A stretch of 64,000 bases of DNA from Erinaceus europaeus (taxonomy: Eukaryota > Chordata > Mammalia > Eulipotyphla > Erinaceidae), in assembly GCF_950295315.1 (NCBI RefSeq), contig NW_026647376.1:1-64000 (forward strand), in the 5' to 3' direction. Shown one piece after another: positions 1 through 10,387 of this stretch. The notes beneath the pieces were generated by a model that saw only the letters and a list, made by a program, of their open reading frames with translations, was not told the origin of the DNA and made no database searches. Position 1 is the first letter of the stretch. Each line of letters starts with the position of its first letter. The translations under genes were made by a program, and so were the position numbers.

Positions 1-868
1 GGACAGGGTGGGCGAAGATATCCGCGTAGATTGGCAGGTCCAGTCGAGCGTAGACGTGGGAAATGAACTTAGATGATGCCGCATCCCAATGAATATCTGG
101 CGGGGCGATGTTGCTAAGAACTGGCAGCCATGGAACCGGGGTGGAACGGATGGTTCCAGAAATGATCCTCATGGAGGAATATAATTTGGAATCGACCAAG
201 TGGACATGGGGGCTACGGAACCATCCTGGGGCACAGTATTCTGCAGTGGAATAGCATAATGCCAGAGAGGATGATCGTAGTGTGGAAGCGCTCGTGCCCC
301 ATGAGGAGCTGGCCAGTCTTGCAATGATGTGATTCCTCGCGCCCACCTTTGCTGCAGTTTTTATGAGATGTTCGTGAAATGATAGGGTGCGATCGAGAGT
401 AACGCCAAGATAGACTGGCTGGGCTTCATGCCGGATTCTCGTATCGCCAAGCTGCACATTAAGCTCACGCGAGGCCGAGGCATGGTGTAGATGGAAAACA
501 GATGATACCGTTTGTGCAGTGCTAGGGATCAGTCGCCATTTTTTACAGGAATCAGATATCAGAGACATGTCTTTCGTGAGTGTTTCCTCGAGGATGTCGA
601 ACTTTGATGCCTGAGTTGCACAGCAGATGTCATCGGCGTAGATGAACTTTCTTGAAGAAGTTTCTGGAAGGTCATTGATGTAAATATTAAATAGCGTAGG
701 AGCCAGAACAGAGCCCTGGGGGAGGCCACTTGAGACAAGTCTCCATCTGCTAGACTTGTCACCCAGATGCACCCGGAATCTTCTGTTTTGGAGAAGAAAC
801 AATATAGTGTTGGCCACCCATGGAGGCAGGCATCTTGAGATCTTGACTAGGAGACCACGGTGCCAGAG
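1..868 (-). mobile_element. 5'-truncated Jockey/CR1-like non-LTR retrotransposon
   Basis: The minus strand encodes the second half of a non-LTR reverse transcriptase. The copy starts (its 5' end) near 866-868, just where motif A would be, so the first catalytic Asp is missing. It runs out of the left edge of the window, so its 3' end is not seen. Its 5' end joins sequence that reads as the middle of a minus-strand hedgehog SINE (about 870-1024), which lacks its own 3' part. The simplest reading is that this element inserted into that SINE by truncated target-primed reverse transcription. The frame is free of stops and frameshifts over 289 codons, unlike the ancient CR1/L3 relics normal in mammals. 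L1 and BovB were considered: the residues around the YADD box match neither. Confidence 0.8.
2..868 (-). CDS. Reverse transcriptase domain, partial (Jockey/CR1-like ORF2)
   Basis: 289 uninterrupted codons, open at both ends. In order: LWH, the tail of motif A (residues 1-3); finger/palm region with a conserved NRRFRVHLGD-like block (about 28-38); motif B GLPQGSVLAP with LFN after it (about 50-62); motif C FIYADD (about 77-82), the catalytic Asp pair; motif D region with KKWRLIPSTAQT (about 111-122); motif E-like block PVYLGVTLDRTLSF (about 161-174). A C-terminal thumb follows, with YCAP (about 222), RIISGTIRS (about 245) and IAPPDI (about 264), the layout typical of the Jockey and CR1 clades. 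The endonuclease and N-terminal RT parts are absent. No start codon belongs to this fragment. Close resemblance to spider and tick mobile-element polymerases is from memory and needs a search. It cannot be active as it stands, because motif A is cut. Confidence 0.82.
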
Positions 869-869
869 G

Positions 870-1024
870 GAGGGAGTAATAGAGAGAGAGAGAGAGACAC
901 CTGCAGCCCTGCTTCACCATTCATGAAGCTTTTCCCCTGCAGGTGGGGACTGGGGACTTGAACCTGGGTCCTTGTGCGCTGTGATGTGTGCACTTGACCC
1001 GGTGCGCCACCACCTGGCCCCCTG
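870..1024 (-). repeat. B-type SINE, 3' part missing
   Basis: Reverse-complement B-type head and body: CACCTGCAGCCC, GAAGCTTTTCCCC, GGTTCAAG-like B box at about 958-968 and head at about 1000-1022. The pyrimidine/AATAAA end is replaced at about 870 by the reverse-transcriptase fragment. Confidence 0.8.
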
Positions 1025-1099
1025 CCGTTTTTCTATCTCTCTCTGTCACTCACCCTCTATCAGAAAAGATGATATCCAGCAATGGTGGAATAGGGTTGA

Positions 1100-1480
1100 G
1101 CTCCTAGTGGCTGAGAGAGAGGTAGGGAGAGAAAAAGAGAGAGAGAAGAAAGAGTAAGAGGTAGGAAGAGAGAAAGGAAAGAGAGAGAAAGAGACAAGAG
1201 AGCAAAAGAGGAGGAAAGAAAAGGGAGGTGGGAAGAGAAAGGGGAAGGGGAAGGAGAAAATAAAGGAGAGAGAAAGAAGAGAGTGAGTAGGAGGAAGAGA
1301 AAGGAGAGAAAGGAGGGAGGGAGGAAGAGAGAGAGAGGGATGGAAGGAGGGAGGGAAGGGGGAAAGGAGGGAGGAAGAGAGAGAGAGGGATGGAAGGAGG
1401 GAGGGAAGGGGGAAAGGAGGGAGGAAGAGAGAGAGAGGGATGGAAGGAGGGAGGGAGGAAGGAAGGAAAGAAGGAAGAAA
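1100..1480. repeat. Polypurine tract with a 50-bp tandem unit
   Basis: Nearly pure A/G for about 380 bases. A 50-bp period is visible: GAGAGAGGGATGGAAGG starts at about 1331, 1381 and 1431. Translations of this tract are Glu/Arg/Lys or Ser/Pro/Leu artefacts. Confidence 0.9.
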
Positions 1481-1487
1481 AATGAAG

Positions 1488-1637
1488 GGAGAGAGGAAGA
1501 CACCTTAGCCCCATCCCAGCACTCAGGAAGCTTCCCCTAAGCACGGTGCCCCCACGTGGTGGCCAGGGACTAGAACCCTAGGCCCTCCAGCTCGGCACAG
1601 TGTGCACTCCGCCGGGTGAGCTATCTCCTGGCCCCGA
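1488..1637 (-). repeat. Diverged B-type SINE
   Basis: Matches the reverse-complement SINE order (CACCT, CACTCAGGAAGCTTCCCC, ACTAGAACCCTAGG, CTATCTCCTGGCCCC) with many substitutions, so an older copy. Confidence 0.6.
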
Positions 1638-2230
1638 CCGCGGCCTGGAGACAGTGGCCTCCCTGCCCGTGAGCCGCCAGGAAGCCAGAGGTCAGCAGCT
1701 GGAGTGGTCTATGAGCCGCGCCGCCCTGGGCGGGGACACCCCCCGCCCTGCCAGGCGGCCGGCAGATCGAGGTGCCTCTCCTGACCCCCGACGCCACGCG
1801 GGCCAACGGGCGCTTGGAGAATGAAAGCCGCTAAATTTAGCCACTACCTAGGACTGAGACTCCCCCCGCCATCCCGGCAGAGACCTGCCCGTGCTCCCAG
1901 CCGGCCTGGATTTGCCGCCTCCTTAGACAGCACCCCATGACAGCCCCTCAGCCTCCGGGCCCAGCCTGAAGCTGACCTGCCGCCATCTGTTCCTTTTCCC
2001 CACCCTTCCCGGCCTGGCCAGGAGCCCCAGGCTGGAGCCAAGCTTGGGGGCAGGAGGGGGGGCAGGCAGCCACGGGGACCCTGAAAACTCAGCTTCAGGC
2101 AGGAGCCAGATCTGGACTGTGGGCCCCTGGCAGGTTCACCCACACGTGACCCGACTGCCCTGCCCCCATCCCCTGCCCAGGTACCCAGCATTGAGCTGGG
2201 TAGGGAGCTGGACTTGGGCAGCAGCTGTCA
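1638..2230. other. Single-copy GC-rich intergenic sequence
   Basis: No splice-framed ORF, RNA gene or repeat recognised. It is GC-rich with a few CpGs but no clear promoter signals. Confidence 0.5.
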
Positions 2231-2386
2231 CCTCTGTCTGGCTATCTGTCTCTTTGTCTGTCTGCGTGTTTGTCTGAGCAGGGCACCACTCAGTTTCGCC
2301 CTGTGGCAGTGCAGGGATGACGCCTGGGATCCCTTGCACGCAAGTCCTGTGCATTGCTGCTGTGCTGTCTCCTAGCCCAGTAGCTC
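2230..2386 (-). repeat. Old tRNA-derived SINE fragment
   Basis: A TCTG-rich stretch is followed by GGGATCCCTTGCACGC and CTGTCTCCTAGCCC, which read as the reverse complement of a tRNA-like SINE head. Diverged. Confidence 0.45.
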
Positions 2387-3005
2387 TCAGCTCTGGAGAG
2401 ATGGGGTCCTTCCTTCTAGGTGCTGCCCTCAGGCCCCAGGAGAGGATACCCCACCACCACCACCACCACTGTGACAGAGCTGGAAGGCAGCCTTAGAAGC
2501 CGGCAGATGCAAATGAGGCTGAGGGTATCTCTCGGCCTCAGTGGGCCTCAGTTTCCCCATCTCTGAACCCTTCGTGGTTCTCCCATCCTCAGCCCCAGCT
2601 GAGGCCTGGCCAGACAGAGGCTGGGAGGCGGCTCCGTGCCCAGGCTGGGTCCTGCTCGGGCCTGGCCTGGGTCCCAGGTCTTGCTCAGCTTAGCCTCCAG
2701 GCCGTGGGAGCCAAGAGTGGGCAGCGTCCAGGCCCGGCAGGCTGGGCGGGAGGGTGGGGGCTCCATGAGGCCCAAGGATGGCCTGGCCATTTGTTCTCCG
2801 TACGTCTAATGACCCCGCCATTTGGGACCTGGCTTCTGGCTTCTGAAATCTCCCCAGCTGTGTATGGGGGTGTGGCAGAGAGGGCTTCCCCGGGGGTCCA
2901 GTATCTGGTGGGAAAAAGAGACAAGGAGACACTCAACACCCCAACATGGCTACTTCTCTCTCTGTCTCTGGACTCCACAACTCTCTATCATCTCTTTCCA
3001 AATAG
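2387..3005. other. Intergenic sequence with a MIR-like scrap
   Basis: Mostly unique. CCTCAGTTTCCCCATCT at about 2546-2562 is the hallmark core-end of the old mammalian MIR SINE. Nothing coding recognised. Confidence 0.45.
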
Positions 3006-3009
3006 ACAT

Positions 3010-3302
3010 GTTGGGGGGAGCTGGGCGGGGGGAGGGGTACGCCTTGTTACGTGCACACATTACCATGCACAAGGATCTGGGTTCGAGCTCCGGCTCTCCA
3101 CCTGCAGCGGAGATGCTTCATGAGTGATTAAGCAGGTCTGCAGCTGTCTCTCTGTCTCTCACCCTCTCTATCTCCCCTCTCCTCTCAATTTCTCTCTGTC
3201 TTGTCAAAGAAAATAGAAAGGAAAAAAAGGAAAAATTGTCTACCAGGAATAGTGGATTTGTAGTGTTGGCACTGCACCCCAGTGGTAACCCTGGCGGCAA
3301 CA
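3010..3302 (+). repeat. Long B-type SINE
   Basis: Head with TACGTGCACACATTACCATG, B box GGTTCGAGCTCC, CT-rich body, then the second module AGTGGATTTGTAGTG and GTAACCCTGGCGGCAA at 3250-3300. Confidence 0.85.
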
Positions 3303-3552
3303 AGAGAGACAGAGACAGAGAGACACAGAGAGAGGTTTGTGTTGTCCCTCCTCCCTTCCCTCCCTCCCTTCTTCCATCCTTTTCACTTTCTTGCCTTCAG
3401 GAAGACAGCTGGGGTAGAGGGTGATCAGGGCAGTGTCTCCTCAAAGGGGAATCAGCTGGGAAGTCAGCGAGGGGTGTCCCCTGGGGTCTACTGGGACTCC
3501 CATGCCCAACCTCCACTCCCTCCATCCCTTGGGAGACACAGGAAGCTGTCTT

Positions 3553-3822
3553 TTTTTTTTTTTTAACCACCTGTGGATTCTGGCATGCTCTGGGGACAGA
3601 AGCCCACTCTCTCATTGTTGGATAGGACAGAGAGAAATGGAGAGGGGAGGGGAAGACAGAGAGGGGGAGAGAAAGACAGACACCTGCAGACCTGCTTCAC
3701 CACCTGTCAAACGACTCCCCTGCAGGTGGGGAGCTGGGGGCTCGAACCGGGATCCTTACTCCGGTCCCTGAGCTTTGTGCCACCTGCGCTTAACCCGAGT
3801 TACCGCACAACCCCCGGAACAC
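3553..3822 (-). repeat. A-type SINE
   Basis: Reverse-complement A-type: GTTGGATAGGACAGAGAG, AGGTGGGGAGCTGGGGGC, GGCTCGAACCGGGATCC (B box) and a head ending near 3822. The poly-T at 3550-3564 is its tail. Confidence 0.88.
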
Positions 3823-3837
3823 CAGCCTTTAAGTGAG

Positions 3838-4012
3838 ATGCCATGTGGTGGTGCAATTTGTTGAGCACACACATTACAGTGCGCAAGGACCTGGGTTCAA
3901 GCCTCTGGTCCACACCTGCAGGCAGGAAGCTTTCCAAGTGGTGAAGCTGTGTTGCAGATGTCTCTCTCTTCCCCCTCTTCTTTCTCCCTCTCAAATTCAT
4001 TTAATTTCTTTT
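3838..4012 (+). repeat. B-type SINE
   Basis: CATGTGGTGGTGCAATTTG head, GGTTCAAGCC B box at about 3894, CT-rich body, AT-rich end. Confidence 0.82.
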
Positions 4013-4056
4013 TGAAATGTGTTTTTTATCATCTTTACTATTTTATTTTTTGTTTT

Positions 4057-4315
4057 TGCCTCCAGTTGCTGAGGCTTGGTTCCAGCGTTACCAATCCACC
4101 ACTCCCAGCAGCCATGTTTCCATTATATTTTCCTTTCCATTTTTTATTCAATAGGACAGAGAGAAATTGAGAAGGGAGGGGGAGACAGAAAGGGAGAAAG
4201 AGAGACACCTGTGTCACCAATTGTGAAACATCCCCCCTGCAGGTGAGGAGTGGGGGGCTCAAACCCGGGCCCTTGTGCAATTCCTTATGCTTAGTACTGT
4301 GTACGTGTAACCACT
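4057..4315 (-). repeat. Long B-type SINE, diverged
   Basis: Starts with TTGCCTCCAG (reverse of the second module), then GGACAGAGAGAAATTGAG, GGAGTGGGGGGCTCAAACCC and a degraded head near 4300. Confidence 0.78.
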
Positions 4316-4317
4316 AT

Positions 4318-4512
4318 CTTTATTTATTTCAAGAGGCAGCCAGAAATTGAGAGAGTGGGGGAGAGAGAGAGAGACAGAGAGAGACAGACACCTGCAGCCC
4401 TGCTTCACCACTTGTGAAGCTTTCCCCCTGCAGGTGGGGACCGGGGGCCTGAACCCAGGTCCTCACACATTTTAACGTATGTGTTCAATCAGGTGCACCA
4501 GCACCTGGCTCC
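4318..4512 (-). repeat. B-type SINE
   Basis: TTTATTTATTTC tail, AGCCAGAAATTGAGAG, CACCTGCAGCCCTGC, GGTGGGGACCGGGGGCC and head ending CACCAGCACCTGGCTCC. Confidence 0.85.
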
Positions 4513-4574
4513 TTCCCTCTCAAGTTCTTTCTGCCTCTATTCAAAATAAACAAAACAAAAATAAAATATTTAGT

Positions 4575-4702
4575 GGGGTGGGGAGAGTAGATAGCATAAT
4601 GGTTATGCAAAGAGATTCTCATGCCTGAGACTCTGAAGTCCCTGGTTCAATCCCCACACGACCATTAGCCAGAGCTGAGCAGTGCTCTGGTGAAATAAGC
4701 AA
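4575..4702 (+). repeat. D-type tRNA-like SINE
   Basis: ATAATGGTTATGCAAAGAG, GGTTCAATCCCC (B-box-like), then AGAGCTGAGCAGTGCTCTGG. A second copy is at 43138. Confidence 0.75.
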
Positions 4703-4704
4703 AC

Positions 4705-5490
4705 ACAAATGAGCATTTAGTTTGGTAGGCTTTGACTAAGGCAGATTGCACGTCCTTGGATGGGTGGGTCTGGTCCAAGCAGTTGACGGTCTGACTGGAA
4801 GTAATAGGCCAAGCAAGTAGCCTCTGTACTGGCATGACATACTGGCACGAGCTCGGACTCGGGACCCTAGCCTCACCAAGGGCTCTCAGACTTGACCCGG
4901 AATGCCAGCATCCACCGAGTGTCCAACTGGCCTGTCTGGCATGAGGCTATCTTTGCCAGCTCCTGCGACCACAACAGCCAATTTCATGAAACCACTGCCT
5001 CTCCTTGCTCTGTGCCTGCTGGCTGGAGTGCCCTGCTTGCTATGTTGGGAGCCCCGGTGCTGGCACAGCTGCCACAGGGCAACCTCCCCGCTGGGTGGGC
5101 ACCAGGCTCCTAGCCGAGCCTTCCTCTCCAGAGCCTGGCCTGGCTGCCCCCCCCCCCCCCCGCCCGAGACACAGGGTGTGTGTCTGGGTTTCCTCTGGGT
5201 AAACCGAGCTCATTTAAGTAAACCCAGGGTGTCGGGTGGGATGCTTTCAGTGACAAAACCCCAAAACCCACGCTGGAAACCATAAGTCAATATTTAGCTC
5301 CCAGGGGCTGAGGGAAGCCCCGGGGTGGCAGGATGGGGGGCAGGGCCAGGGCCAGAGAGCTCAGCATCTCAGTGGGGCCCCTCCCAGTGCCCTCTGGGGG
5401 AGGGGCCTCCAGGGCTTTAGATGCTACAGTGTCAAGGGAACTTGGGAGACCCTCACTTTCCTGTGGTCTTTCATTTTCATTTCTTTTTTC
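4705..5490. other. Single-copy intergenic sequence
   Basis: No gene seen. A C-run sits at 5148-5162. The AT-richer part around 5200-5300 looks less repetitive than its surroundings. Confidence 0.45.
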
Positions 5491-5495
5491 TTTTA

Positions 5496-5645
5496 GATGC
5501 ACGTCTGTCTGTATTTATTTGTTTGAGAGGATGAGTAGAGAGGAAAGCTAGAAAGAGGCAGAGACAGAGTATCACTCTTGTACCTGAGACATCAGGAATC
5601 AAACTTGGGACCTCAGGCTTGAGAGCCCCATGGCTGCCACCTCCT
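5496..5645 (-). repeat. tRNA-derived SINE, old
   Basis: GAGAGGATGAGTAGAGAGG, AATCAAACTTGGGACCTCAGG (reverse B-box region) and a head ending at CCACCTCCTGGA. Confidence 0.55.
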
Positions 5646-5795
5646 GGATGGCTCTGTGGTCTTTTCTGAAGAGAGGGGACACTCCTGAGAGCCCAGGATG
5701 GTGACCCCTGGCAGCTCATCGACTGACAATGACAAACTGCAGTCTCATGACTGACTCAGGCCACCCCCCCAACCCGTGATGTGGGGTGAATGGTG

Positions 5796-5799
5796 ACAT

Positions 5800-5832
<33 letters not shown>

Positions 5833-5870
5833 AACACACGCACACACATGCACACACACATGCACACATG
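5796..5870. repeat. (CA)n microsatellite
   Basis: ACAC dinucleotide run with a few CG, AA and TG interruptions. Confidence 0.95.
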
Positions 5871-5930
5871 CCCTGTTGACACATCTGTTTGACAGAAACT
5901 CCCAGTCTCTGCAGAGCCATGAAGCTCCAA

Positions 5931-5931
<1 letters not shown>

Positions 5932-6003
<72 letters not shown>
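5932..6003. repeat. (TC)n(TG)n compound microsatellite
   Basis: A pure TC run switches to a pure TG run at about 5966. Confidence 0.95.
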
Positions 6004-6006
<3 letters not shown>

Positions 6007-6155
6007 AGGTCACTCAGCAGAACATGCTTTGAGAAGGACATGCCTGAGGCCTTGGGTTCAAACCCTGGCAGCACATGGGAGCACCATGGGCAGCACCGAG
6101 GAGATGGTGGAGCTATGCTCTGGTGTCTCTCTGTGTTGCACTTCCATTCAATATC
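6004..6155 (+). repeat. F-type SINE
   Basis: GGTTCAAACCCTGGCAGCAC at about 6055-6074, then ATGGGAGCACCATGGGCAGC and CTCTGGTGTCTCTCT. The preceding TG run abuts its 5' end. Confidence 0.7.
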
Positions 6156-6325
6156 TCTCCCTCCCTCCCTCTCTCCCTCTCTCCCTCTCTCCCTCTCTCC
6201 CTCTCTCCCTCTCTCCCTCTCTCCCTCTCTCCCTCTCTCCCTCTCTCCCTCTCTCCCTCCCTCCCTCTCTCCCTCTCTCCCTCTCTCCCTCTCTCCCTCT
6301 CTCCCTCTCTCCCTCTCTTTCTCTC
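6155..6325. repeat. (CCCTCTCT)n array, 8-bp unit
   Basis: About 20 near-perfect copies of an 8-bp C/T unit expanded from the CT-rich end of the preceding SINE. Confidence 0.93.
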
Positions 6326-6349
6326 ATGCAGTAAGATAAAGAATGAACC

Positions 6350-6545
6350 CTGGGGGGCAGTGCAGTGCTGCACCTGCTTAAGCAAACATAGCACTATGTG
6401 CAAAGACTTAGATCCGAGCCCCCCGGCTCCCCACCTACGAGGGGGACACTTCACAGGCTGTAAAGCTGGTCTGCAGGTGTCTGTCTTTCTGTCTCCCCTC
6501 CCCTCTCAATTTCTCTCTGTTCTACCAGAAAAGGGGAAAAAAATA
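6350..6545 (+). repeat. B/A-hybrid SINE
   Basis: TGCACCTGCTTAAGCAAAC head, GGCTCCCCACCTACGAGG, CT-rich body ending TCTGTTCTACCAG and an A-rich tail. Confidence 0.8.
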
Positions 6546-6647
6546 GTAAAGAAAGAATGAAAGCTGGACCCGGGGAGACCCGTCAGCTGTGGTGACATGC
6601 AGTATGCACACTTGAGACTCCAGAGTCCTTTAAAAAAGTAAACTTTA

Positions 6648-6795
6648 AGGGCTGAGGAAATAGCTCACTGGGGTAGTGCGCTGCTTTGCCATGTGCTCAA
6701 CCCGGGTTCCAGCCTGGCCCCATACCACACTGAAGGAAATGTCGGTGCTGTGATCTCTCTCTCTCTCCCTCTCTCTCTCTCTTTCTCTCTTTCTA
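6648..6795 (+). repeat. tRNA-like SINE (AAATAGCTCACTGGGG head)
   Basis: GGCTGAGGAAATAGCTCAC, a GGGTTCCAGCC B-box-like block at about 6705, then a TC-rich end. Similar heads recur at 33110 and 42608. Confidence 0.65.
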
Positions 6796-6809
6796 AAAAT
6801 ATTTCTTGA

Positions 6810-7091
6810 GGGAATCGGGCGGTAGCGCAGCGGGTTAAGTGCAGGCGGCGCAAAGCACAAGGACTGGCATAAGGATCCCAGTTCGAGCCCCCGACTCCCC
6901 ACCTGCAGGGGAGTCGCTTCACAGGCAGTGAAGCAGGTCTGCAGGTGTCTGTCTTTCTCTCCCACTCTCTGTCTTCCCCTCCTCTCTCCATTTCTCTCCG
7001 TCCTATCTAATGATGATGACATCAGCAACAACAATAATAATAACTACAACAATGAAAAACAACGAGAGCAACAAAAGGGAAAATAAATATA
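6810..7091 (+). repeat. A-type SINE with target-site duplication
   Basis: GGCGGTAGCGCAGCGGGTTA head, AGTTCGAGCCCCC B box, AACAACAATAATAAT tail. Flanked by AAAATATTTCTTGA (6796-6809) and AAAACATTTCTTGA (7092-7105), a 14-bp duplication with one mismatch. Confidence 0.92.
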
Positions 7092-7105
7092 AAAACATTT
7101 CTTGA

Positions 7106-8096
7106 ATAGTTGAGGGCAATACATTTAATTTCATTAAATTAATTTTTAAAAAAACCAGTAGCCTTTAACTTAAAGATGGGAGCTTGTGATGCCTTAACTG
7201 CTAGGACTGTGGAAAGAAGTTCAGCCCCCAAACTCTGGGCAACCCAAGGGTGCTAATGGTCACTCAGGCCCCCCCAGGTGGTGTATGCACCATCCTCAGA
7301 GGGGAGCTGGGCCAGCTGGAGGTGGGGGCCTGGGACCCCACTGCTCCTGGGCTAAGAGTGTGAACCTGACCAGCTTGCTTTCCCATGGTGGGGGCCTTCT
7401 CCCCAGCTGTGCTCTGCAGGCTGGCTGCCTGTTAGGGTCACCACCTGATGGGGTTCACCGCCTGTCAGTACGACTGCTGAGTGGTGGCCCAAGACACAGA
7501 CCGTGGCCATTTTCTCCTCTATCTATGCTCACCTGTCTCCACTCACTGTCTCTGTGGTCCTTTGGGGGCCAGACCTGGCACACCCACCCTCAAATCCCTC
7601 CCCTCCAGCCCTTGGCCCCTAGCACCCGTGGGTTCCACTGGGAGACCCCCCTACATCTCTCCTACATCTCATTCAGGGCACCCACAGGTGCACCCCCAGC
7701 CAAACTGTCACCCACTTCTTTGTGGGTGCTTGTCACCACTGCCCACCAGTCCTTCCCGTTGCTCCACATCCCCCTGGAAGCCCACCACACATGAGTCAGA
7801 AGCCTCAGTTTCCCATCTCTAAAGTGGCATCAGTAGGACACAGAATGAGGCTAGACGCCGGGCATGTCTCCCTGCAGGCATTCACCCCTCCACAAGGCAC
7901 AGCCCCCAGCACATCTCTCCATCTCTCAGCTTCCCTGCACACCGTCTCCTCACTGGGAATAAAGCCACATCCCAGGTGACACAGGAGAGGTGGGGCTCGA
8001 CCATTTCCAGTGTGACAGTCCAGCGCTTCTGGTGACTCTGAGTGGAACTGGGGCAGGAGCCATGCTCCAGTCATCTGACGTCTCTGGGGCCTGGTG
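7106..8096. other. Single-copy intergenic sequence
   Basis: No gene recognised. A MIR-like remnant (CCTCAGTTTCCCATCT) lies at about 7803-7818. Long reading frames here have no recognisable domain. Confidence 0.45.
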
Positions 8097-8097
8097 C

Positions 8098-8560
8098 TTA
8101 GGAAAGATAGTATGGATGAATGTGTGAGCAGAAGGATGGATGGATGGGGGATGGACGGTTGGTTGGTAGATGGGTGGATGGGTGGATGATTGGTGGATAG
8201 GTTGCTGGATGGGTGGATAGACGGAAAGTTGGTAGGTGGGTAAGTGGATGGATGAAGGGATGGGTAGATGGAAGGACTGGCATACAGGTAGATACATGGA
8301 TGGATAGATAAATGGATGGATGGATGGGTGGGGAGAGATAAATGGATGGCTAGAAAGATTGATGAGTGGATGGACAAACAGAAGGACAGATGGTTGGAAG
8401 GGTAGTTATGTAAGTAGATGTCTTGATGGATGATGGATGGTGACTCGATGAAGGGATGCATGGATGTGTGGGTGGGCGGGTGGATGGATGGATGGACAGA
8501 TGGGTGGATGGATAGACATACGGAAGACTGATAGGCAAGTGAAGAAGTAGACTCATGAAT
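8098..8560. repeat. (GGAT)n-type degenerate tetranucleotide array
   Basis: GATGGATGGATGG with scattered variants over about 460 bp. It produces Ser/His/Pro-rich pseudo-ORFs on the minus strand. Confidence 0.93.
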
Positions 8561-10385
8561 GTACAAACGAGAGGTGGAGAAAGCTGAGGAGAGAAAGCGC
8601 TTGCTGCCAGGGCTGTTTACTGGCCTCTGATGTGGGGTGAGGGCACTGAGGGGGGACTGGGGTGGTGGGGGGCCGGGCAGCGGTGCCTTCCTATGTGCCA
8701 GGTGCTTGAGGGAAGCCACAGGGTGCCAGGCTGGTGCACAGGAAGGGGTGCACCACAGCCAGCACCAGCCTCACGCCGGGTCACTATAGCTCACCAGAGT
8801 GTGACACCAGGTCTGGTTTCCTCAGAGGTGCTGGGAACAGCGTGGGTCCCCCTCTGTCCTGGTCACCGTGGGGACCGGATGAGGCCCTCTGTCCATGCCT
8901 ACTTTAAAAGGCCTGGCAGCCTATCGACTTGCAGTCAGTGTGCCACCACTGCGGGCATGGAGGCCTGAGCCAGCAAGGCCCCGGCCAGGCCTGGCAGGGC
9001 GGTCACTCTGGCTCGAGGCTGTCTGTGGAGCTTTGATGAGGCTGCCAGGCACAGAGGCCAAGCGCTCTGCCGGCATCTGCCCATCTCCAGGCCTGGCTCT
9101 CGGGCCAGCTGGCCGGGTCCTACGCGAGCCAGGCCTGGCCGCCCCCGCCGTCCCTGACCGCACCAGAGGGCCCGTCACCGGGCGGCCACCTGCCCTGCCT
9201 CGCTGTGACTTACAGGGAGATACTGGCCTCGGGGTCCAAAGCCCCGACTTCTCAGGAAGCTCTGAAAAACTTTCCATCCACAACCCAGGAATTTTTTTTT
9301 TTAAACAAAAAAGGAAAAAAAAAAATCATCCTTTGGCCTCTAGGAGAATATTCCTTTTATGTGAAACTGGCAGGGAAGGAGAAGTAAGATTCCTTCTCCT
9401 AAGCCTAATTGATATCAACATGAAATATTCTAGTGTTGTTTGAATAAGACTCCACTTTTCCAGCGAGAGTCGAGAGGGAAAGGGGGGTGGGAGGGGAAGG
9501 AGAAAAAAGAAAGCAAATCTTCTCTGGGACCAGAATATTTTTAGCAAAAATATTTTGCTAGCATCCTCCCAGTGCTCCCACCTTCCCCGTCCCTGCCCTG
9601 GCTTCAAAGGTGTGCTGGGGCCGCTCTGGGGTGCCCACACCCGCCAGCCCCCCCCCCCCGCCCCTCACGTGGCAGGATGCCCACCAGCGATCTGTTTTCC
9701 ACAAGTGGCATCTGGCAGCTCGGCAGGCGCACAGACAGCTGTGCTGGCAGCCGGCACTGGCCCAGGCAGCCGAGCGTTCAGGTCTCTTTCTCCCACAGAC
9801 GCGATGTTCTCTCCCCCGGCCTGGCCCCTGAGGCGTCCCCACTCCACCGGGCAGAGGGGCTCTCGGAGAACCAGGGGCTGTGTCCCTTGCCTCCACCTGG
9901 GCCCCCTCCTTGACCAGTTTGACTCTGAGCAGACGGCTTAACCTTTAGGAGACCTGAATCATCCAGAAAGGAATCTGCTTCTTGATTTCCATACTAGGCT
10001 CCCACCCTCCCAGTCACGTGGGAGCCTCTCTCTCCCCACACCCCTTGCTGTCTCTGAGCTTTTGCAACCCCAGGCCCTTTGCACCTGCTGTGCTTCACTG
10101 TGGAGCAGCTGACAGGCCACCTCCATCAGGTGGACAGGAGGCAGAGGCCCCACTCAGCACCACCACCCACAGAAGGCATCGGCCATGCTTCTGGCATCCG
10201 CTCCTCCAGCCCCTGCAGGGTAGGAATCACTGTCACTGATGCCAGGTGGCTGTTCTGAGAAGCAGAGGAACCAGCTCGCTGCCACGTGACCAGGTGTGTT
10301 CACAAAACCCAGCCACACGGAGGAGGAAACAGAGATTCATGCGGGGAGATGGCTTCCCCAGGCACATGGAGTGAATCAGATGGAC
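8561..10385. other. Single-copy intergenic sequence with a candidate conserved element
   Basis: No exon recognised. 9285-9480 is AT-rich, non-repetitive and contains AAGCCTAATTGATATCAAC and ATATTCTAGTG within an otherwise GC-rich stretch. This is the look of a conserved non-coding element, but conservation cannot be judged here. Confidence 0.4.
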
Positions 10386-10387
10386 CC

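Noticed and set aside
559..762. 67-codon minus-strand frame inside the reverse transcriptase
   Set aside because: It is out of frame with the long reverse-transcriptase reading frame, which explains the region fully.
1..868. BovB/RTE or L1 as the source of the reverse transcriptase
   Set aside because: The residues around YADD and the C-terminal YCAP/RIISG/IAPPDI blocks fit the Jockey/CR1 thumb, not BovB or L1 ORF2.
7805..8719. 304-codon open frame on the minus strand
   Set aside because: It runs through a GGAT array and has no domain in the flanking unique parts.
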